From Deltaproteobacteria bacterium (lineage in GTDB: Bacteria > Myxococcota_A > UBA9160 > JAJDAL01), in contig JAJDAL010000038.1 in assembly GCA_029261875.1 (NCBI GenBank), positions 1 through 36,807 on the forward strand: a stretch of DNA of 36,807 nucleotides, read 5' to 3'. The notes below the pieces were generated by a model. The model ran no database searches. It was given only the letters and a program-made list of their open reading frames with translations, and had not been told where the DNA came from. Shown one piece after another: positions 1 through 8,493 of the stretch. The translations under genes were made by a program, and so were the position numbers. Numbering within the stretch: position 1 is the stretch's first letter; each line of letters begins with the position of its first letter.

Positions 1-80
1 TCAAGGATCACGACAACACGGACCTGGCCGCGCTCCACGTTGCACTCGACCCGAAGACCTTGCTGCTGATCCGGTCCTAG
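1..80 (+). CDS. 3' end of an unknown gene (partial)
   Basis: The first 80 bases read as an open frame that ends with TAG at 78-80. The visible tail ends in ALDPKTLLLIRS, and its base composition matches neighbouring genes. Only about 25 residues are present, so no family can be named. The stop lies 25 bp before the stop of the convergent TerB-like gene. Other frames here are also short, so the call rests on frame openness and plausible codon use only. Confidence 0.4.
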   Translation, partial: KDHDNTDLAALHVALDPKTLLLIRS

Positions 81-105
81 GCGGCTGCCGACCGCTTCTC
101 GCCCA

Positions 106-624
106 TCAAGGTTTCTTCATCACCGATAGTTTGTCGCGATATTGAACGCGCAGGGCCGCGGCCTCGGGCCGCGTGAACCCCAACTCCTCGCCAATCGCCG
201 TCAGCTCCGAACTCTCTACACCGGAGATCGTCCCGTCGGCCGCCGCCACGGCGTAGAGACACTGGAGCAGTTCTCCTCGTTGCTCGCGCGTGGTGGCATT
301 GCGAAATTCGCGCGTGACGACGTAATTCTCGGTGCCGCCGAGCATGCGCGCCTGGGACTTCGCGATCTCGACCACCAGGACGCCTTCTTCCTCGGTGAGG
401 TGGGCGAGTTCGCGCACGATGCGCTCCATCTCCTGGGTTTCCGAGCTGTCGATTTCGAGATCCGCGTGGGCGACCCGGGCCAACACGTAGGCAAATCCGG
501 CGAGGAACTTGGCTTGATCCGCGGGCAAGCGTTCCAGGCGCCCCGCGATCTTTCGCACGGTGTCACTTTCGTCCCGGGAGTTCCCCTCCCGATTCCCGAT
601 TCCAAGAAAACGCAGCAACGACAT
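106..624 (-). CDS. TerB-like (tellurite resistance TerB family) protein
   Basis: A 172-residue, all-helical protein resembling TerB/DjlA-N domains. Two acidic helix-loop segments are visible: VAHADLEIDSSE (around residues 51-62) and AAADGTISGVESSE (around 127-140). In TerB proteins such Asp/Glu pairs bind divalent metal. The role in the cell is not clear; family members sit in stress or membrane-associated complexes, and no other ter gene is nearby. I chose the ATG at 624 (MSLLRFLG) rather than the upstream extension to 717, because the extra residues look non-homologous and would overlap the divergent sigma factor promoter region. There is no signal peptide or membrane helix. It is transcribed away from the ECF sigma gene, so the two may share a control region. 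Confidence 0.75.
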   Translation of the reverse strand: MSLLRFLGIGNREGNSRDESDTVRKIAGRLERLPADQAKFLAGFAYVLARVAHADLEIDSSETQEMERIVRELAHLTEEEGVLVVEIAKSQARMLGGTENYVVTREFRNATTREQRGELLQCLYAVAAADGTISGVESSELTAIGEELGFTRPEAAALRVQYRDKLSVMKKP

Positions 625-685
625 GGCGCCAAGCTTGCCCCAAGGTCGGATTTCGGGCCAGGTGCAGGGCCGTTTTGCTTGTAGT

Positions 686-711
686 GGAACCTCGACTCCG
701 GATAGCCTCTC
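686..711 (+). promoter_or_regulatory. Possible ECF-type promoter (autoregulatory)
   Basis: GGAAC at 686-690 followed about 16 bp later by a CTCT-like element (707-710) resembles the GGAAC/-10 arrangement of ECF-dependent promoters. It lies just upstream of the ECF sigma gene. The transcription start would fall close to the start codon, so the leader would be very short. Pattern match only. Confidence 0.25.
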
Positions 712-729
712 CAGCATGGAAGGATGCTT

Positions 730-1347
730 GTGACCGATTCGACCTCCGCGGCATCACAGACCCAAGCGGAGAAGGTCTTCGTCGAAGCCCTGCGCAAGGG
801 CGACGAGGCCGCCTACGAACGGCTCGTGCGCACCTATGTGGGGCCCCTGCAGTCCGTGGCGAGGCGGTATCTCCGCAACGAGGAGGATGCCCGCGACGTG
901 GTCCAGGACGCCTTTGCCTCGGTCGTGCGATCGATCGATCGCTTCGAAGGCGAGAGCAAACTCTCGACCTGGCTGCACCGCATCGTGGTCAATGCGGCGC
1001 TGATGAAGCTGCGGACCCAACGCAGAAAACCCGAGGAGTCCATCGACGATCTGCTTCCGGGCTTCCTGGAAGACGGGCACCAGCGTGAACCCGCGAGCGA
1101 ATGGGCGCAATCTGCCTCTCGCGCTCTCGAGCGCAAGGAGATTCGCGAACGGGTGCGCGATTCGATCGGGCAATTGCCCGAGGGTTATCGCATGGTCCTG
1201 ATGCTGCGGGACATGGATGGGTACGACACGGATCAGACCGCGGAGCTGCTCGGGATCCAACGCGGCGCGGTGAAGACTCGACTGCATCGGGCACGGCAGG
1301 CTCTACGGGGACTCCTCGATCCCCACATGCGCGATGAGGTGGCATGA
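730..1347 (+). CDS. RNA polymerase sigma factor, ECF (sigma-70 family)
   Basis: An alternative sigma factor of about 205 residues that should direct RNA polymerase to a stress or envelope regulon. Region 2 covers roughly residues 27-95, with the core-binding and -10-melting stretch NEEDARDVVQDAF and the segment RFEGESKLSTWLHRI. Region 4 covers about 140-195, with the helix-turn-helix DTDQTAELLGIQRGAVKTRL. Start choice: the GTG at 730 has GGAAGG at 718-723 at good spacing. The ATG at 724 adds only two residues but has no Shine-Dalgarno sequence. The next gene overlaps by 4 bp (ATGA) and encodes a zinc-type anti-sigma factor, the usual partner. The signal sensed cannot be read from the sequence. 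Confidence 0.93.
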   Translation: MTDSTSAASQTQAEKVFVEALRKGDEAAYERLVRTYVGPLQSVARRYLRNEEDARDVVQDAFASVVRSIDRFEGESKLSTWLHRIVVNAALMKLRTQRRKPEESIDDLLPGFLEDGHQREPASEWAQSASRALERKEIRERVRDSIGQLPEGYRMVLMLRDMDGYDTDQTAELLGIQRGAVKTRLHRARQALRGLLDPHMRDEVA

Positions 1348-1607
1348 TGGTCGATCTCACCTGTCGCGAATTGATCGAATTTCTCGGCGAGTACTTCGAA
1401 GGCGGGCTGCCGAGTGAGAACCGTGCGGTCTTCGAGGCGCACATAGGAATCTGTCCGCCCTGCAAGGCGTATCTCGAGAATTATCGCGACACCGTGGACC
1501 TGGTGAGTGGGGCCTGCGAGGACCTCGAGGCGAGTGTTCCCGAGGAAGTTCCCGAAGCGCTGGTGCAGGCGATCTTGAAGGCCCGCAAGGCGGCGTCGCG
1601 CCCGTAG
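1344..1607 (+). CDS. Zinc-binding (ZAS-type) anti-sigma factor
   Basis: An 87-residue soluble protein with the zinc-containing anti-sigma motif H-x3-C-x2-C (His33, Cys37, Cys40 in HIGICPPC) and a fourth likely ligand, Cys7. Such domains (RsrA/ChrR type) clamp ECF sigma factors and often release them after thiol oxidation or another cytoplasmic signal. It has no transmembrane helix, so sensing is probably cytoplasmic. The C-terminal half (residues about 58-87) is acidic, then basic, with an extra Cys58, and holds no recognisable second domain. It overlaps the sigma factor stop by 4 bp (ATGA), which indicates translational coupling and matched stoichiometry. A second ATG at 1347 would shorten it by one residue. 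Confidence 0.9.
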   Translation: MMVDLTCRELIEFLGEYFEGGLPSENRAVFEAHIGICPPCKAYLENYRDTVDLVSGACEDLEASVPEEVPEALVQAILKARKAASRP

Positions 1608-1610
1608 CGT

Positions 1611-2396
1611 CTATTGCTTGTTGATGCGCTTGTCGTATTCGAAGAATTCGACGCGGTAGTCGCGCGGGATCTTTTCGCCCGTCCGGTAGCGATTCACGTA
1701 GTCGATCAAGGCGGGATCTTGCGTTCCCTGGCGTTGCTCCCAAGCCAGGAAGTCGTCTTCGAACCAATCGAAAATCTTCGAAAGGGAAACGGTCTTCGAT
1801 TCGCGGTCGAGGGTGCAATTGCGGGGTTCGTCCACGAACTCCCGGATCGCTGCATCCAGTTGGGCTTCGAGTCGTTCGGGAACGAAGGCTTCTTGGGGAA
1901 GTCGCGGGCAACCGATGGAAGCGCAGTTGAGCGCGGCGTGAATGCGCGGGTCTTCGAAGCCTTCGCGCACAACCTCGTTCTCGAGCGTCCGCAGGTTCAT
2001 GGAGCGCCCGCCAATTTCGATGTCGTAGCCGATGAAGAACCGATAGCCCGAAATCAGTCCCGTCCACACGCTCTTTTCTTCCGGGCCGCGCGCCAATACG
2101 CCCTTGAAGACCTGGGCGTTGTAGGCGTTCAGGTAATAGGCGAGTTCGTGGTTGCGGGTCGGGAACTGGGCGGGGTGCGATTCCGGGCTGATGGCTTCGA
2201 CCCGCTGGATGTAGCGATCGAAGGTCTCCCGGTCGCCTGCGAGTCCGCGGTAATCGACGCGGCCGCGCGTATCGACGAAGCGCGCGAGGACGTCACTCCA
2301 TGCCTGGTGGGAGAACGCGGAGTTGTTGGCGCCCATTGCAACGTTGGAGAAAAGGAGCAACGCCGCGAGGACGGCGCCGGGGAGGGAGCGGTGCAC
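1611..2396 (-). CDS. DUF547 family exported protein
   Basis: A 261-residue protein with an N-terminal signal peptide (hydrophobic AVLAALLLFSNVAMGA, likely cleaved after MGA). The DUF547 signatures are present: NHELAYYLNAYNAQ, LNCASIGCPRL (two Cys) and KIFDWFEDDF. The biochemical role of DUF547 is not established; the fold has been related to papain-like/transglutaminase proteins, and the conserved Cys and His fit that loosely. I placed the start at GTG 2396, four bases after the GH15 stop, because the signal peptide follows directly. The longer frame to 2519 only overlaps GH15 sequence. It is the last gene of the arsenic-related minus-strand run and converges with the anti-sigma gene 3 bp away. 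Confidence 0.85.
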   Translation of the reverse strand: MHRSLPGAVLAALLLFSNVAMGANNSAFSHQAWSDVLARFVDTRGRVDYRGLAGDRETFDRYIQRVEAISPESHPAQFPTRNHELAYYLNAYNAQVFKGVLARGPEEKSVWTGLISGYRFFIGYDIEIGGRSMNLRTLENEVVREGFEDPRIHAALNCASIGCPRLPQEAFVPERLEAQLDAAIREFVDEPRNCTLDRESKTVSLSKIFDWFEDDFLAWEQRQGTQDPALIDYVNRYRTGEKIPRDYRVEFFEYDKRINKQ

Positions 2397-2400
2397 CGGG

Positions 2401-4236
2401 TCAGTCTCGTTTCCCGAGGGCGCGATCGAGATTGAAGGCGGCGCTGATGAGCGCCAGGTGGGTGAATGCCTGCGGAAAATTTCCCAACGCTTCACCGTGT
2501 TGACCGGTTTCCTCGGCATACAGGCCCAGGTGATTGGCGTATCCCAGCATCTGCTCGAACAGCAAACGCGCTTCGTCCAGGCGCTTTTGATCGCTGCGTC
2601 CGGCGCGGGTCAACGCTTCCACCAGCCAGAAGGTGCAGATGTTGAAGGTTCCTTCGTGCCCCGTCAGTCCGTCCTCGGCGGCGTTCAGGTCGTAGCGGTA
2701 CACCAGGCCGTTCGACACCAAGCCGCCGCGCTCGGGCGACTGATTGATCGCGTCGAGGGTTTTCAGCATGCGGGGATCCGTGGGAGAGACGAAGAACACC
2801 AGCGGCAGCATGAGGTTGGCCGCGTCGAGTGTGTCACTGCCGTAATACTGGACGAAGGCCTGTCGCTCGGGGCTCCAGCCTTTCTCCATGATTTCTTCGT
2901 AGATTTCGTCGCGCACGGCTTGCCAGCGTTCCCGGTCGGCGGGGAAGGATCGTTTGTCTGCCAAACGGATGCCCCGGTCCACGGCGACCCAGCACATCAA
3001 TTTCGAATACACGAAGTGCTGTTGACCGCTGCGGACTTCCCAGATGCCCTCGTCCGTGCGCTTCCAGTTGTCGCAAACCCAATTCACCATGCGGCGCAGG
3101 GCGGTCCACAGATCGTAGGAGATCGGGGCGCCGTACTTGTTGAACAGGTAAACCGAATCGAGCAGCTCGCCGTAGATGTCGAGCTGCAATTGATCGTAGG
3201 CCCCGTTGCCGACGCGAACCGGTGACGAACCGTTGTAGCCCTCGAGGTGGTCGAGGGTTTCCTCTTCGAGTTTGTGCCGGCCGTCGATGCCGTACATGAT
3301 CTGCAGGGACCCATCGGGATTGAGCTCGTGGCAGCGTGCTTCCAGCCAATTCATGAAGCTCGCGGCCTCTTCGGTAAATCCGATGCGCATGAGGCCATAC
3401 AGGGTGAAGGCTGCGTCGCGAATCCAGGTGTACCGGTAATCCCAATTCCGAACGCCGCCCATGTCCTCGGGCAGGGAGCAGGTCGGAGCCGCCACGATGG
3501 CGCCCGTGGGTTCGTAGGTGAGGAGCTTGAGGGCCAGGGCCGAGCGCTGGACCGTCTCGCGCCAACGTCCTCGGTACGTGCATTGCGATAGCCAATGGCG
3601 CCAATAGTCGACGGTGCTCTTGAAGAGGTCGCGCGCCTGGTCCCCGAAGAGCGGCACCTTGCATTCCGAGTCCGGCGAGATTTCCGAGAAGGTGAAGACC
3701 TGGCATTCCCCTTCGGCCAAGGTGAATTTGGCCGCGATGCCGCGGTCGCCGCGCTCGAGGGGAACGCGGGTCGCCAGCGCCATACTGAGATCCGGCGTTC
3801 GGAAGCAGGCCCCTGCGTTCGAGATCGTGATGTCGGGTGCGGTGCGTCCGTAGTCGAAGGCCGGTTCGCAATCGAGTTGAAACGTCATGCTCCCGCGCAC
3901 GGTGGAAACCTGTCGCACGATGGCGTGATAGCCCGCTTGGTTCTTCGTAATCCCCACGGGCATGTAGTCGATGACTTCGCCGACGCCGTCCTCGGTGTAG
4001 AAACGGGTCACGAGCACGTTGGTATCGGGCCAATAGAATTGTTTGTGCTTCGCCGAGGTGCCCGCGGCACGGATGCGGAACTGCCCACCCTTTCCGTCAT
4101 CGAGAATGGCGGCAAACAGACTCGGCGAGTCGAAACGCGGATAGCAGTACCAATCGATCGAACCGTCGTTCCCGACCAGGGCCGCGGTCCGCATGTTGCC
4201 GATGATTCCGTAATTCTCGATAGGTTTGTAGGGCAT
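2401..4236 (-). CDS. Glycoside hydrolase family 15 (glucoamylase/trehalase-like)
   Basis: A 611-residue cytoplasmic GH15-type enzyme. The N-terminal beta domain opens with the family hallmark [19 protein letters not shown] and [15 protein letters not shown]. The (alpha/alpha)6 barrel contains [16 protein letters not shown] and two candidate catalytic glutamates, one in GIWEVR (about residue 400) and one in GHEGTF (about 528). Bacterial members hydrolyse alpha-glucosides, and some hydrolyse trehalose; the substrate cannot be fixed from sequence. The start at ATG 4236 matches the usual family beginning; a GTG at 4245 adds three residues. It lies 57 bp after the FAD oxidoreductase and 4 bp before DUF547. 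No signal peptide is visible. Its presence in an arsenosugar-type cluster may be chance or functional. Confidence 0.9.
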   Translation of the reverse strand: MPYKPIENYGIIGNMRTAALVGNDGSIDWYCYPRFDSPSLFAAILDDGKGGQFRIRAAGTSAKHKQFYWPDTNVLVTRFYTEDGVGEVIDYMPVGITKNQAGYHAIVRQVSTVRGSMTFQLDCEPAFDYGRTAPDITISNAGACFRTPDLSMALATRVPLERGDRGIAAKFTLAEGECQVFTFSEISPDSECKVPLFGDQARDLFKSTVDYWRHWLSQCTYRGRWRETVQRSALALKLLTYEPTGAIVAAPTCSLPEDMGGVRNWDYRYTWIRDAAFTLYGLMRIGFTEEAASFMNWLEARCHELNPDGSLQIMYGIDGRHKLEEETLDHLEGYNGSSPVRVGNGAYDQLQLDIYGELLDSVYLFNKYGAPISYDLWTALRRMVNWVCDNWKRTDEGIWEVRSGQQHFVYSKLMCWVAVDRGIRLADKRSFPADRERWQAVRDEIYEEIMEKGWSPERQAFVQYYGSDTLDAANLMLPLVFFVSPTDPRMLKTLDAINQSPERGGLVSNGLVYRYDLNAAEDGLTGHEGTFNICTFWLVEALTRAGRSDQKRLDEARLLFEQMLGYANHLGLYAEETGQHGEALGNFPQAFTHLALISAAFNLDRALGKRD

Positions 4237-4293
4237 ATTCACCACACTGTTCGGGCGACGGGCGGTCGGGATGCCCTTCGCGAAGACCCTACC

Positions 4294-5811
4294 TTATCGG
4301 CTCCAAGCCAGGAATCGTTTGAACAGTTTCGCGACCCCTGGGGTGAGGCGAGTGCGGGTATAAGCGCCCGCCGCGCGCTTGATGCCTTCGGCTTGGGTGG
4401 GATAGGGGTGGATCACGTTCCCGATCGTCGCCAGGCCCAGTTTTCCGACGATGGCGAGGGTGATCTCGCTGATCATTTCGCCCGCATGGGCGGCGACGAT
4501 CGTGGCGCCGACGATCTCGTCGCTTCCCTTCTTGACGTGGACCTTCACGAAGCCTTCGTCTTCGCCGTCCGTCACGGCCCGATTCACCTGCTCGAGGGGA
4601 ATCGCGTAGGAGTCGAGTTCGATGCCCTGGGCCTTCGCATCCTTCGGATACAGGCCCACATGGGCGACTTCCGGGTCTGTGTAGGTGCACCAGGGCATGA
4701 CGAGATCCGATCGCTTCTTGCGTCCGAAGAAGAGTGCGTTCTGCACGACGATCTTGGCGGCCGCGTCCGCGGCGTGGGTGAACTTCCAATCCATGCACAC
4801 GTCCCCGGCGGCGAAGATGCGCGGGTTGGTCGTGCGTAGGCGATCGTCCACCGCAACGCCTTTGCGCGCGTCGAATTCGACGCCCACGCGGTCGAGATTG
4901 AGTCCCTCGACATTCGGTGCGCGGCCGGCGCCGACCAGGATCGCGTCGACCGGGAATTCCCGCCGGTTTCCATCGGAACAAGTGACTTGGAGAAGCTTGC
5001 TTTCGCCGTCGACCCGGACCGCTTCGAGGCGGCAGCCGAGCACGCATTCGATCCCTTCTTCCCGGAAGCGATTCTGCACGATTTCCGCCGCATCCGCGTC
5101 TTCGCGGCTCAAGATGTGTTCCGCCGCATCGAACAGGACGACCTCGCTCCCCAAACGCCGAAACGCCTGGGCGAGTTCGCAACCGATGGGGCCACCGCCG
5201 ATGACGCCGAGCCGCTTCGGTCGTTGGGTGAGATTGAAGACGGTTTCGTTCGTGAGAAAACCCGCCTCGGCGAGGCCGGGAATCGGCGGCGAAATCGCAC
5301 GGGCGCCGGTCGCGATCACGGCTTTCTTGAAGCGAAGCCGCTTCCCGTCGACGTCGACGGTGTTCGGACCCGAGAACTCGGCCTGCCCGAGGAAGACGTC
5401 GACGCCCAATTCGTCGCGGTAGCGCCGCGCCGAGTCCTCGTGACTGATCTTGGCGCGGATCCCGCGCATGCGTTCCATGGCGGCGCCGAAATCCAACTGG
5501 GCGTCTTCGGCCAGGGGAAGCCCCAGGGCAGCGGCGCGGCGGCTCTCGGCCATCAGACGCGAGGCGCGAATCAAGCCCTTCGAGGGAACGCAGCCGACGT
5601 TGAGGCAATCCCCGCCCATCAGGTGGCGTTCGATCAGTGCCACGCGTGCGCCCAACCCGGCCGCGATCGCGGCGGTGATGAGTCCCGCCGTACCGGCACC
5701 GAGCACGACGAGGTTGTAGCGATCGGCGGGTTCGGGATTCTTCCAATCCTCGGGATGCACGTTATCGAGCAGGGTCCGGTTGTGGACATCCTTCGGCAGC
5801 ACATCAAACAT
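4294..5811 (-). CDS. FAD-dependent pyridine nucleotide-disulfide oxidoreductase (mercuric reductase-like)
   Basis: A 505-residue class I flavoprotein disulfide reductase. The FAD-binding motif GAGTAG is at residues 38-43, the redox-active pair C69-LNVG-C74 sits in GGDCLNVGCVPSK, a central NAD(P) site is seen at VIGGGPIGCE, and there is a second FAD contact in IFAAGDVC. The C-terminal interface motif HPYPTQAEG carries the His and Glu that act as the acid/base dyad in this family. It lacks the C-terminal Cys pair of true MerA and has no N-terminal metal-binding domain, so mercuric reduction is not assured. It overlaps the TVP38 gene by 8 bp; this enzyme family is often next to, or fused with, TVP38 proteins. 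Within the arsM-arsS operon, a thiol/arsenic redox role is inference. Confidence 0.9.
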   Translation of the reverse strand: MFDVLPKDVHNRTLLDNVHPEDWKNPEPADRYNLVVLGAGTAGLITAAIAAGLGARVALIERHLMGGDCLNVGCVPSKGLIRASRLMAESRRAAALGLPLAEDAQLDFGAAMERMRGIRAKISHEDSARRYRDELGVDVFLGQAEFSGPNTVDVDGKRLRFKKAVIATGARAISPPIPGLAEAGFLTNETVFNLTQRPKRLGVIGGGPIGCELAQAFRRLGSEVVLFDAAEHILSREDADAAEIVQNRFREEGIECVLGCRLEAVRVDGESKLLQVTCSDGNRREFPVDAILVGAGRAPNVEGLNLDRVGVEFDARKGVAVDDRLRTTNPRIFAAGDVCMDWKFTHAADAAAKIVVQNALFFGRKKRSDLVMPWCTYTDPEVAHVGLYPKDAKAQGIELDSYAIPLEQVNRAVTDGEDEGFVKVHVKKGSDEIVGATIVAAHAGEMISEITLAIVGKLGLATIGNVIHPYPTQAEGIKRAAGAYTRTRLTPGVAKLFKRFLAWSR

Positions 5812-6550
5812 CGGCTGGTTCTCCGGTCGCTTCGTTCAGGGCGCGTCGCGCCGTGCGGGTGATTACGGCGGTGACGAGAATCGTCGCCACCAGTCCGAGG
5901 ATGCGAACCGCCCAGGTCTGCCAACCGGCGTCGGGTGCGGCTCCGCCGGCGGCGGCAGCGGCGTCGCCCGCGATCTTCCCCAGGTAGACGTACAACAGCG
6001 TGCCGGGCAGCATTCCCACGCACGCGATCGCGTAGTGGGAAAAATGGACGCGGGTCAAACCGAGGGCATAGTTGAGCAGGTTGAAGGGAAAGATGGGGGA
6101 TAGGCGCAAGAGGAAGGCGATCTTCAATCCCTCGGCCCCGATGGCCCGGTCGATGGAAGCGAAGCGGGCATCGTGGGCGAGTTTGCTCTCGATCCAACTT
6201 CGCGCGCCGTAGCGCGCCACGAGAAATGCCGCGATGGCGCCGAGGCTGGCGGCGACGAAGACGTAGGCCACACCCGCGCCCAGTCCGAAGATGGGACCCG
6301 CGGCGAGGGTCAGAGGCGCCCCGGGAACGAAGGCCACGGTGGCGACGACGTAGCCCGCAATGAAGACGATCGGTCCCCACACGCCCAGGCCCTCGACCCA
6401 GGCAATGAAACTCTCGAGGGAAGACGCGGCTTGCTCGCGCAATAGGAACAGGGCTCCAAGCAACAGGAGCCCGATGACGAGCTTTCCCAGCGGGAAGCGC
6501 TTGGGAGCGGAAGTGTGGCTCGGATCGAGATCGGTGCTGGGATTCGTCAT
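5804..6550 (-). CDS. TVP38/TMEM64 (DedA-like) membrane protein
   Basis: A 248-residue polytopic inner-membrane protein of the SNARE-associated/VTT family. Visible motifs are AFVPGAPLTLAAGPIFG with the G-rich loop that follows, and RLSPIFPFNLLNYALG, the paired re-entrant-loop signatures of the family. Hydrophobic segments lie near residues 22-40, 58-80, 85-112, 145-185 and 215-235. Family members are linked to lipid scrambling or transport and, in some bacteria, to metal tolerance. The ATG at 6550 was chosen because it precedes the first membrane helix; the longer frame upstream is a shadow of arsS. It sits between arsS (62 bp upstream) and the flavoprotein (8-bp overlap), as commonly seen in arsenosugar-type clusters. 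Confidence 0.9.
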   Translation of the reverse strand: MTNPSTDLDPSHTSAPKRFPLGKLVIGLLLLGALFLLREQAASSLESFIAWVEGLGVWGPIVFIAGYVVATVAFVPGAPLTLAAGPIFGLGAGVAYVFVAASLGAIAAFLVARYGARSWIESKLAHDARFASIDRAIGAEGLKIAFLLRLSPIFPFNLLNYALGLTRVHFSHYAIACVGMLPGTLLYVYLGKIAGDAAAAAGGAAPDAGWQTWAVRILGLVATILVTAVITRTARRALNEATGEPADV

Positions 6551-6612
6551 GGCTACCCCCTGTACGGTTTCCGCTCTCCCCCGGTTACGGATGCCGGGCC
6601 GACGAAGAGGGT

Positions 6613-7581
6613 TCAGCCCGCGAGTGCGCCTCCGCAACTCGACCCCGCCCCCGCGGTGCAACCGAAGCAGTGGGGGGCCGTGGCAATGGGCTCTCCGACG
6701 AGCTCCGCCAGGTCTCGCACATCGAAGATCGTGCGCGGTCGGTTTCCGAGCGGGATTTCGAGCATTTGATTGAAGTCGCAATCGTAGAGGGAGCCGTCGT
6801 ATCCGACGGAGAGGGTGTGGTTGCACATGAGGTTCGGAACCGAAGCGGGATTGAAGTGGTGGACCAGGAGGCTCTGGTATTCCGCTGTGCGGTGGGTGCG
6901 CGCCAGCTCGTCGGCGAAGCGTTTGATGGGCATGTTGGTGATCGTGAGCAAATGGTGGAACGAGATATCGAAAAGCGCGTCGAGTTCTTTGCGGTAGCGC
7001 TCTTGCAACTGGGATTGTTCCGGCGGCAGGGTCGCGCCCAATGGGTTGTAGACGAGGTCCAAGCGCAGGGCGGAACCGGGAAGTCCGTACCCCATGCGAT
7101 TGAGGAGCTGCAGCGCCTCGATGCTTTTTCCGAAGACGCCGCGGCCGCGCTGGGCGTCGACGTTGTCGGCCGTATAGCAGGGGAGGGAGGCCACGATCCC
7201 CACTTCGTTTTCGGCCAGGAACGCGGCGGTGTCTTCCTGGCCGGGTTCGTACAGCACCGTCAGGTTGCAGCGATCGAGGACGCGGCGTCCCAGGCTGCGC
7301 GCGCCCTCGACGAGCGGCCGGAATTGGGGATTCAGTTCCGGAGCCCCGCCGGTGATGTCGATCAGTTGAATTCCCGGGTTCGCCGCCAGTACTTCGAGGA
7401 CGCGGTCGGAAGTTCGGGGAACCATTTGTTCCGTGCGTTTGGGACCGGCTTCGACATGACAATGGTGACAAGCCTGGTTGCAGCGCTTGCCGACGTTGAC
7501 CTGCAGGATCGACACCGCGTCCCGGTGCAATCGGCCCAGGTCATGCTGCGCGAGGACGGACTCGAAAACGGCGTTGCTCAC
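6613..7581 (-). CDS. arsS: Arsenosugar biosynthesis radical SAM protein ArsS
   Basis: A 322-residue radical SAM enzyme. The [4Fe-4S] motif C34-NQA-C38-HH-C41 lies in QVNVGKRCNQACHHCHVEAGP, typical of ArsS (formerly the DUF3641 group), and GGAPELNPQF follows. The C-terminal part has further cysteines (CNHTLSVGYDGSLYDCDF and HCFGCTAGAGSSCGG) that probably hold an auxiliary cluster. ArsS transfers a 5'-deoxyadenosyl group to dimethylarsenite on the way to arsenosugars. The start is GTG 7581, which overlaps the arsM stop as GTGA and lies just before the conserved N-terminal segment; no ATG fits. Direct coupling to arsM supports the pathway assignment. Confidence 0.93.
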   Translation of the reverse strand: MSNAVFESVLAQHDLGRLHRDAVSILQVNVGKRCNQACHHCHVEAGPKRTEQMVPRTSDRVLEVLAANPGIQLIDITGGAPELNPQFRPLVEGARSLGRRVLDRCNLTVLYEPGQEDTAAFLAENEVGIVASLPCYTADNVDAQRGRGVFGKSIEALQLLNRMGYGLPGSALRLDLVYNPLGATLPPEQSQLQERYRKELDALFDISFHHLLTITNMPIKRFADELARTHRTAEYQSLLVHHFNPASVPNLMCNHTLSVGYDGSLYDCDFNQMLEIPLGNRPRTIFDVRDLAELVGEPIATAPHCFGCTAGAGSSCGGALAG

Positions 7582-8372
7582 GCGCCGCTTCCGCAGGATC
7601 CTTGGGGCGGACAACAGCCGGATCCGTCGGCCGGGGCGCCCAGCGCCACTTCGCGGTACGCGGTCACGGTGATCGAATGGAACTCGATGCCACCCACGAT
7701 GGCGAAGGGTTTCTCCTCGCGCTTGTCGACGCTTACGCCCAGAAAGCCCGCGCGTTCCAATTCTCCGAGCAGGTCCGCTTCGAGAAAGGCACCGGACACG
7801 CATCCACTCCAGAGTTCCGGATCGGCTTTCAGATCCGCTGGAACCGGCTGGTTGCTCACGATGTCGGAGATTGCGATGCGACCGCCTCTGCGCAGCACGC
7901 GATAGATCTCGCCGATCAACTGGCGCTTGGATTCTTCGCGCACCAGATTCAGCACGCAATTGGAGACCACCAGGTCGACACTGGCGTCGTCCACGATCGG
8001 TTTCAAGTCCTCGATGTGCCCGCGCCGGAATTCCACGTTGGAATAGCCCAGGGTGGCTCCAACACGGGGCGCTGCGCGCTGGGCCAGCTCGAGCATCTCG
8101 TCGTTGATGTCGACGCCGATGACGCGGCCTTCGGGGCCGGCGATCTGTGCGGCGATGAAACAGATCTTGCCCCCACCACTGCCGAGGTCGAGAACCGTGT
8201 CGCCGGCTCTTACGTAGCGCGATGGATCGCCGCACCCGTAGTCGCGTTCGAGCACTTCCTGGGGGATGGCTTCGAGGTAGCGCGCGTCGTAGTCGATGGG
8301 GCAGCACAGGGCTTCTTCGCGCTGGCTGGCGGCGGCGGCGTAGCGGTCTCGGACGGCTTGCTCGACATCCAT
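7578..8372 (-). CDS. arsM: Arsenite S-adenosylmethionine methyltransferase ArsM
   Basis: A 264-residue class I methyltransferase. The SAM site is LDLGSGGGK (61-69), followed by GVDINDEML. The arsenic-type cysteines are visible: CCPIDYD (23-24), YGCGDP (47), SNCVLN (139) and SGCVSGA (191). Cys139 and Cys191 correspond to the conserved As(III)-binding pair. The N-terminal CCPIDYDARYLEAIP stretch marks the arsenosugar-associated subgroup. It methylates As(III), supplying dimethylarsenite to ArsS. The start ATG 8372 gives the normal length; the extension to 8417 is not family-like. The extreme C terminus has a further CCPPQGSC motif that could add metal or thiol binding. It is the first gene of a six-gene minus-strand run. 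Confidence 0.95.
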   Translation of the reverse strand: MDVEQAVRDRYAAAASQREEALCCPIDYDARYLEAIPQEVLERDYGCGDPSRYVRAGDTVLDLGSGGGKICFIAAQIAGPEGRVIGVDINDEMLELAQRAAPRVGATLGYSNVEFRRGHIEDLKPIVDDASVDLVVSNCVLNLVREESKRQLIGEIYRVLRRGGRIAISDIVSNQPVPADLKADPELWSGCVSGAFLEADLLGELERAGFLGVSVDKREEKPFAIVGGIEFHSITVTAYREVALGAPADGSGCCPPQGSCGSGA

Positions 8373-8433
8373 TGGGGTCCCCCTCGTGGCATACGCGGTT
8401 CCGTGCGTGAAACCCATGGCTTGGATGCCGCCA

Positions 8434-8464
8434 AACCTAGCGGGTTTCCCGCCAACCTGTGCAA
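8434..8464 (-). promoter_or_regulatory. Possible promoter of the arsM operon
   Basis: On the minus strand, TTGCAC (8464-8459) and TAGGTT (8439-8434) could be -35 and -10 boxes, with a long 19-bp spacer. The spacer contains a short GCGGG-TTT-CCCGC inverted repeat (8440-8452) that could be an operator. No ArsR-type box was recognised. Confidence 0.2.
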
Positions 8465-8481
8465 TCCTTGAGCCTCGAAAT

Positions 8482-8486
8482 GGAGG
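8482..8486 (+). promoter_or_regulatory. Ribosome binding site fixing a TTG start
   Basis: GGAGG lies 7 bases before TTG 8494. There is no ATG or GTG at suitable distance in the frame, so this site decides the start of the SDR gene. Confidence 0.6.
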
Positions 8487-8493
8487 TCCCCCC

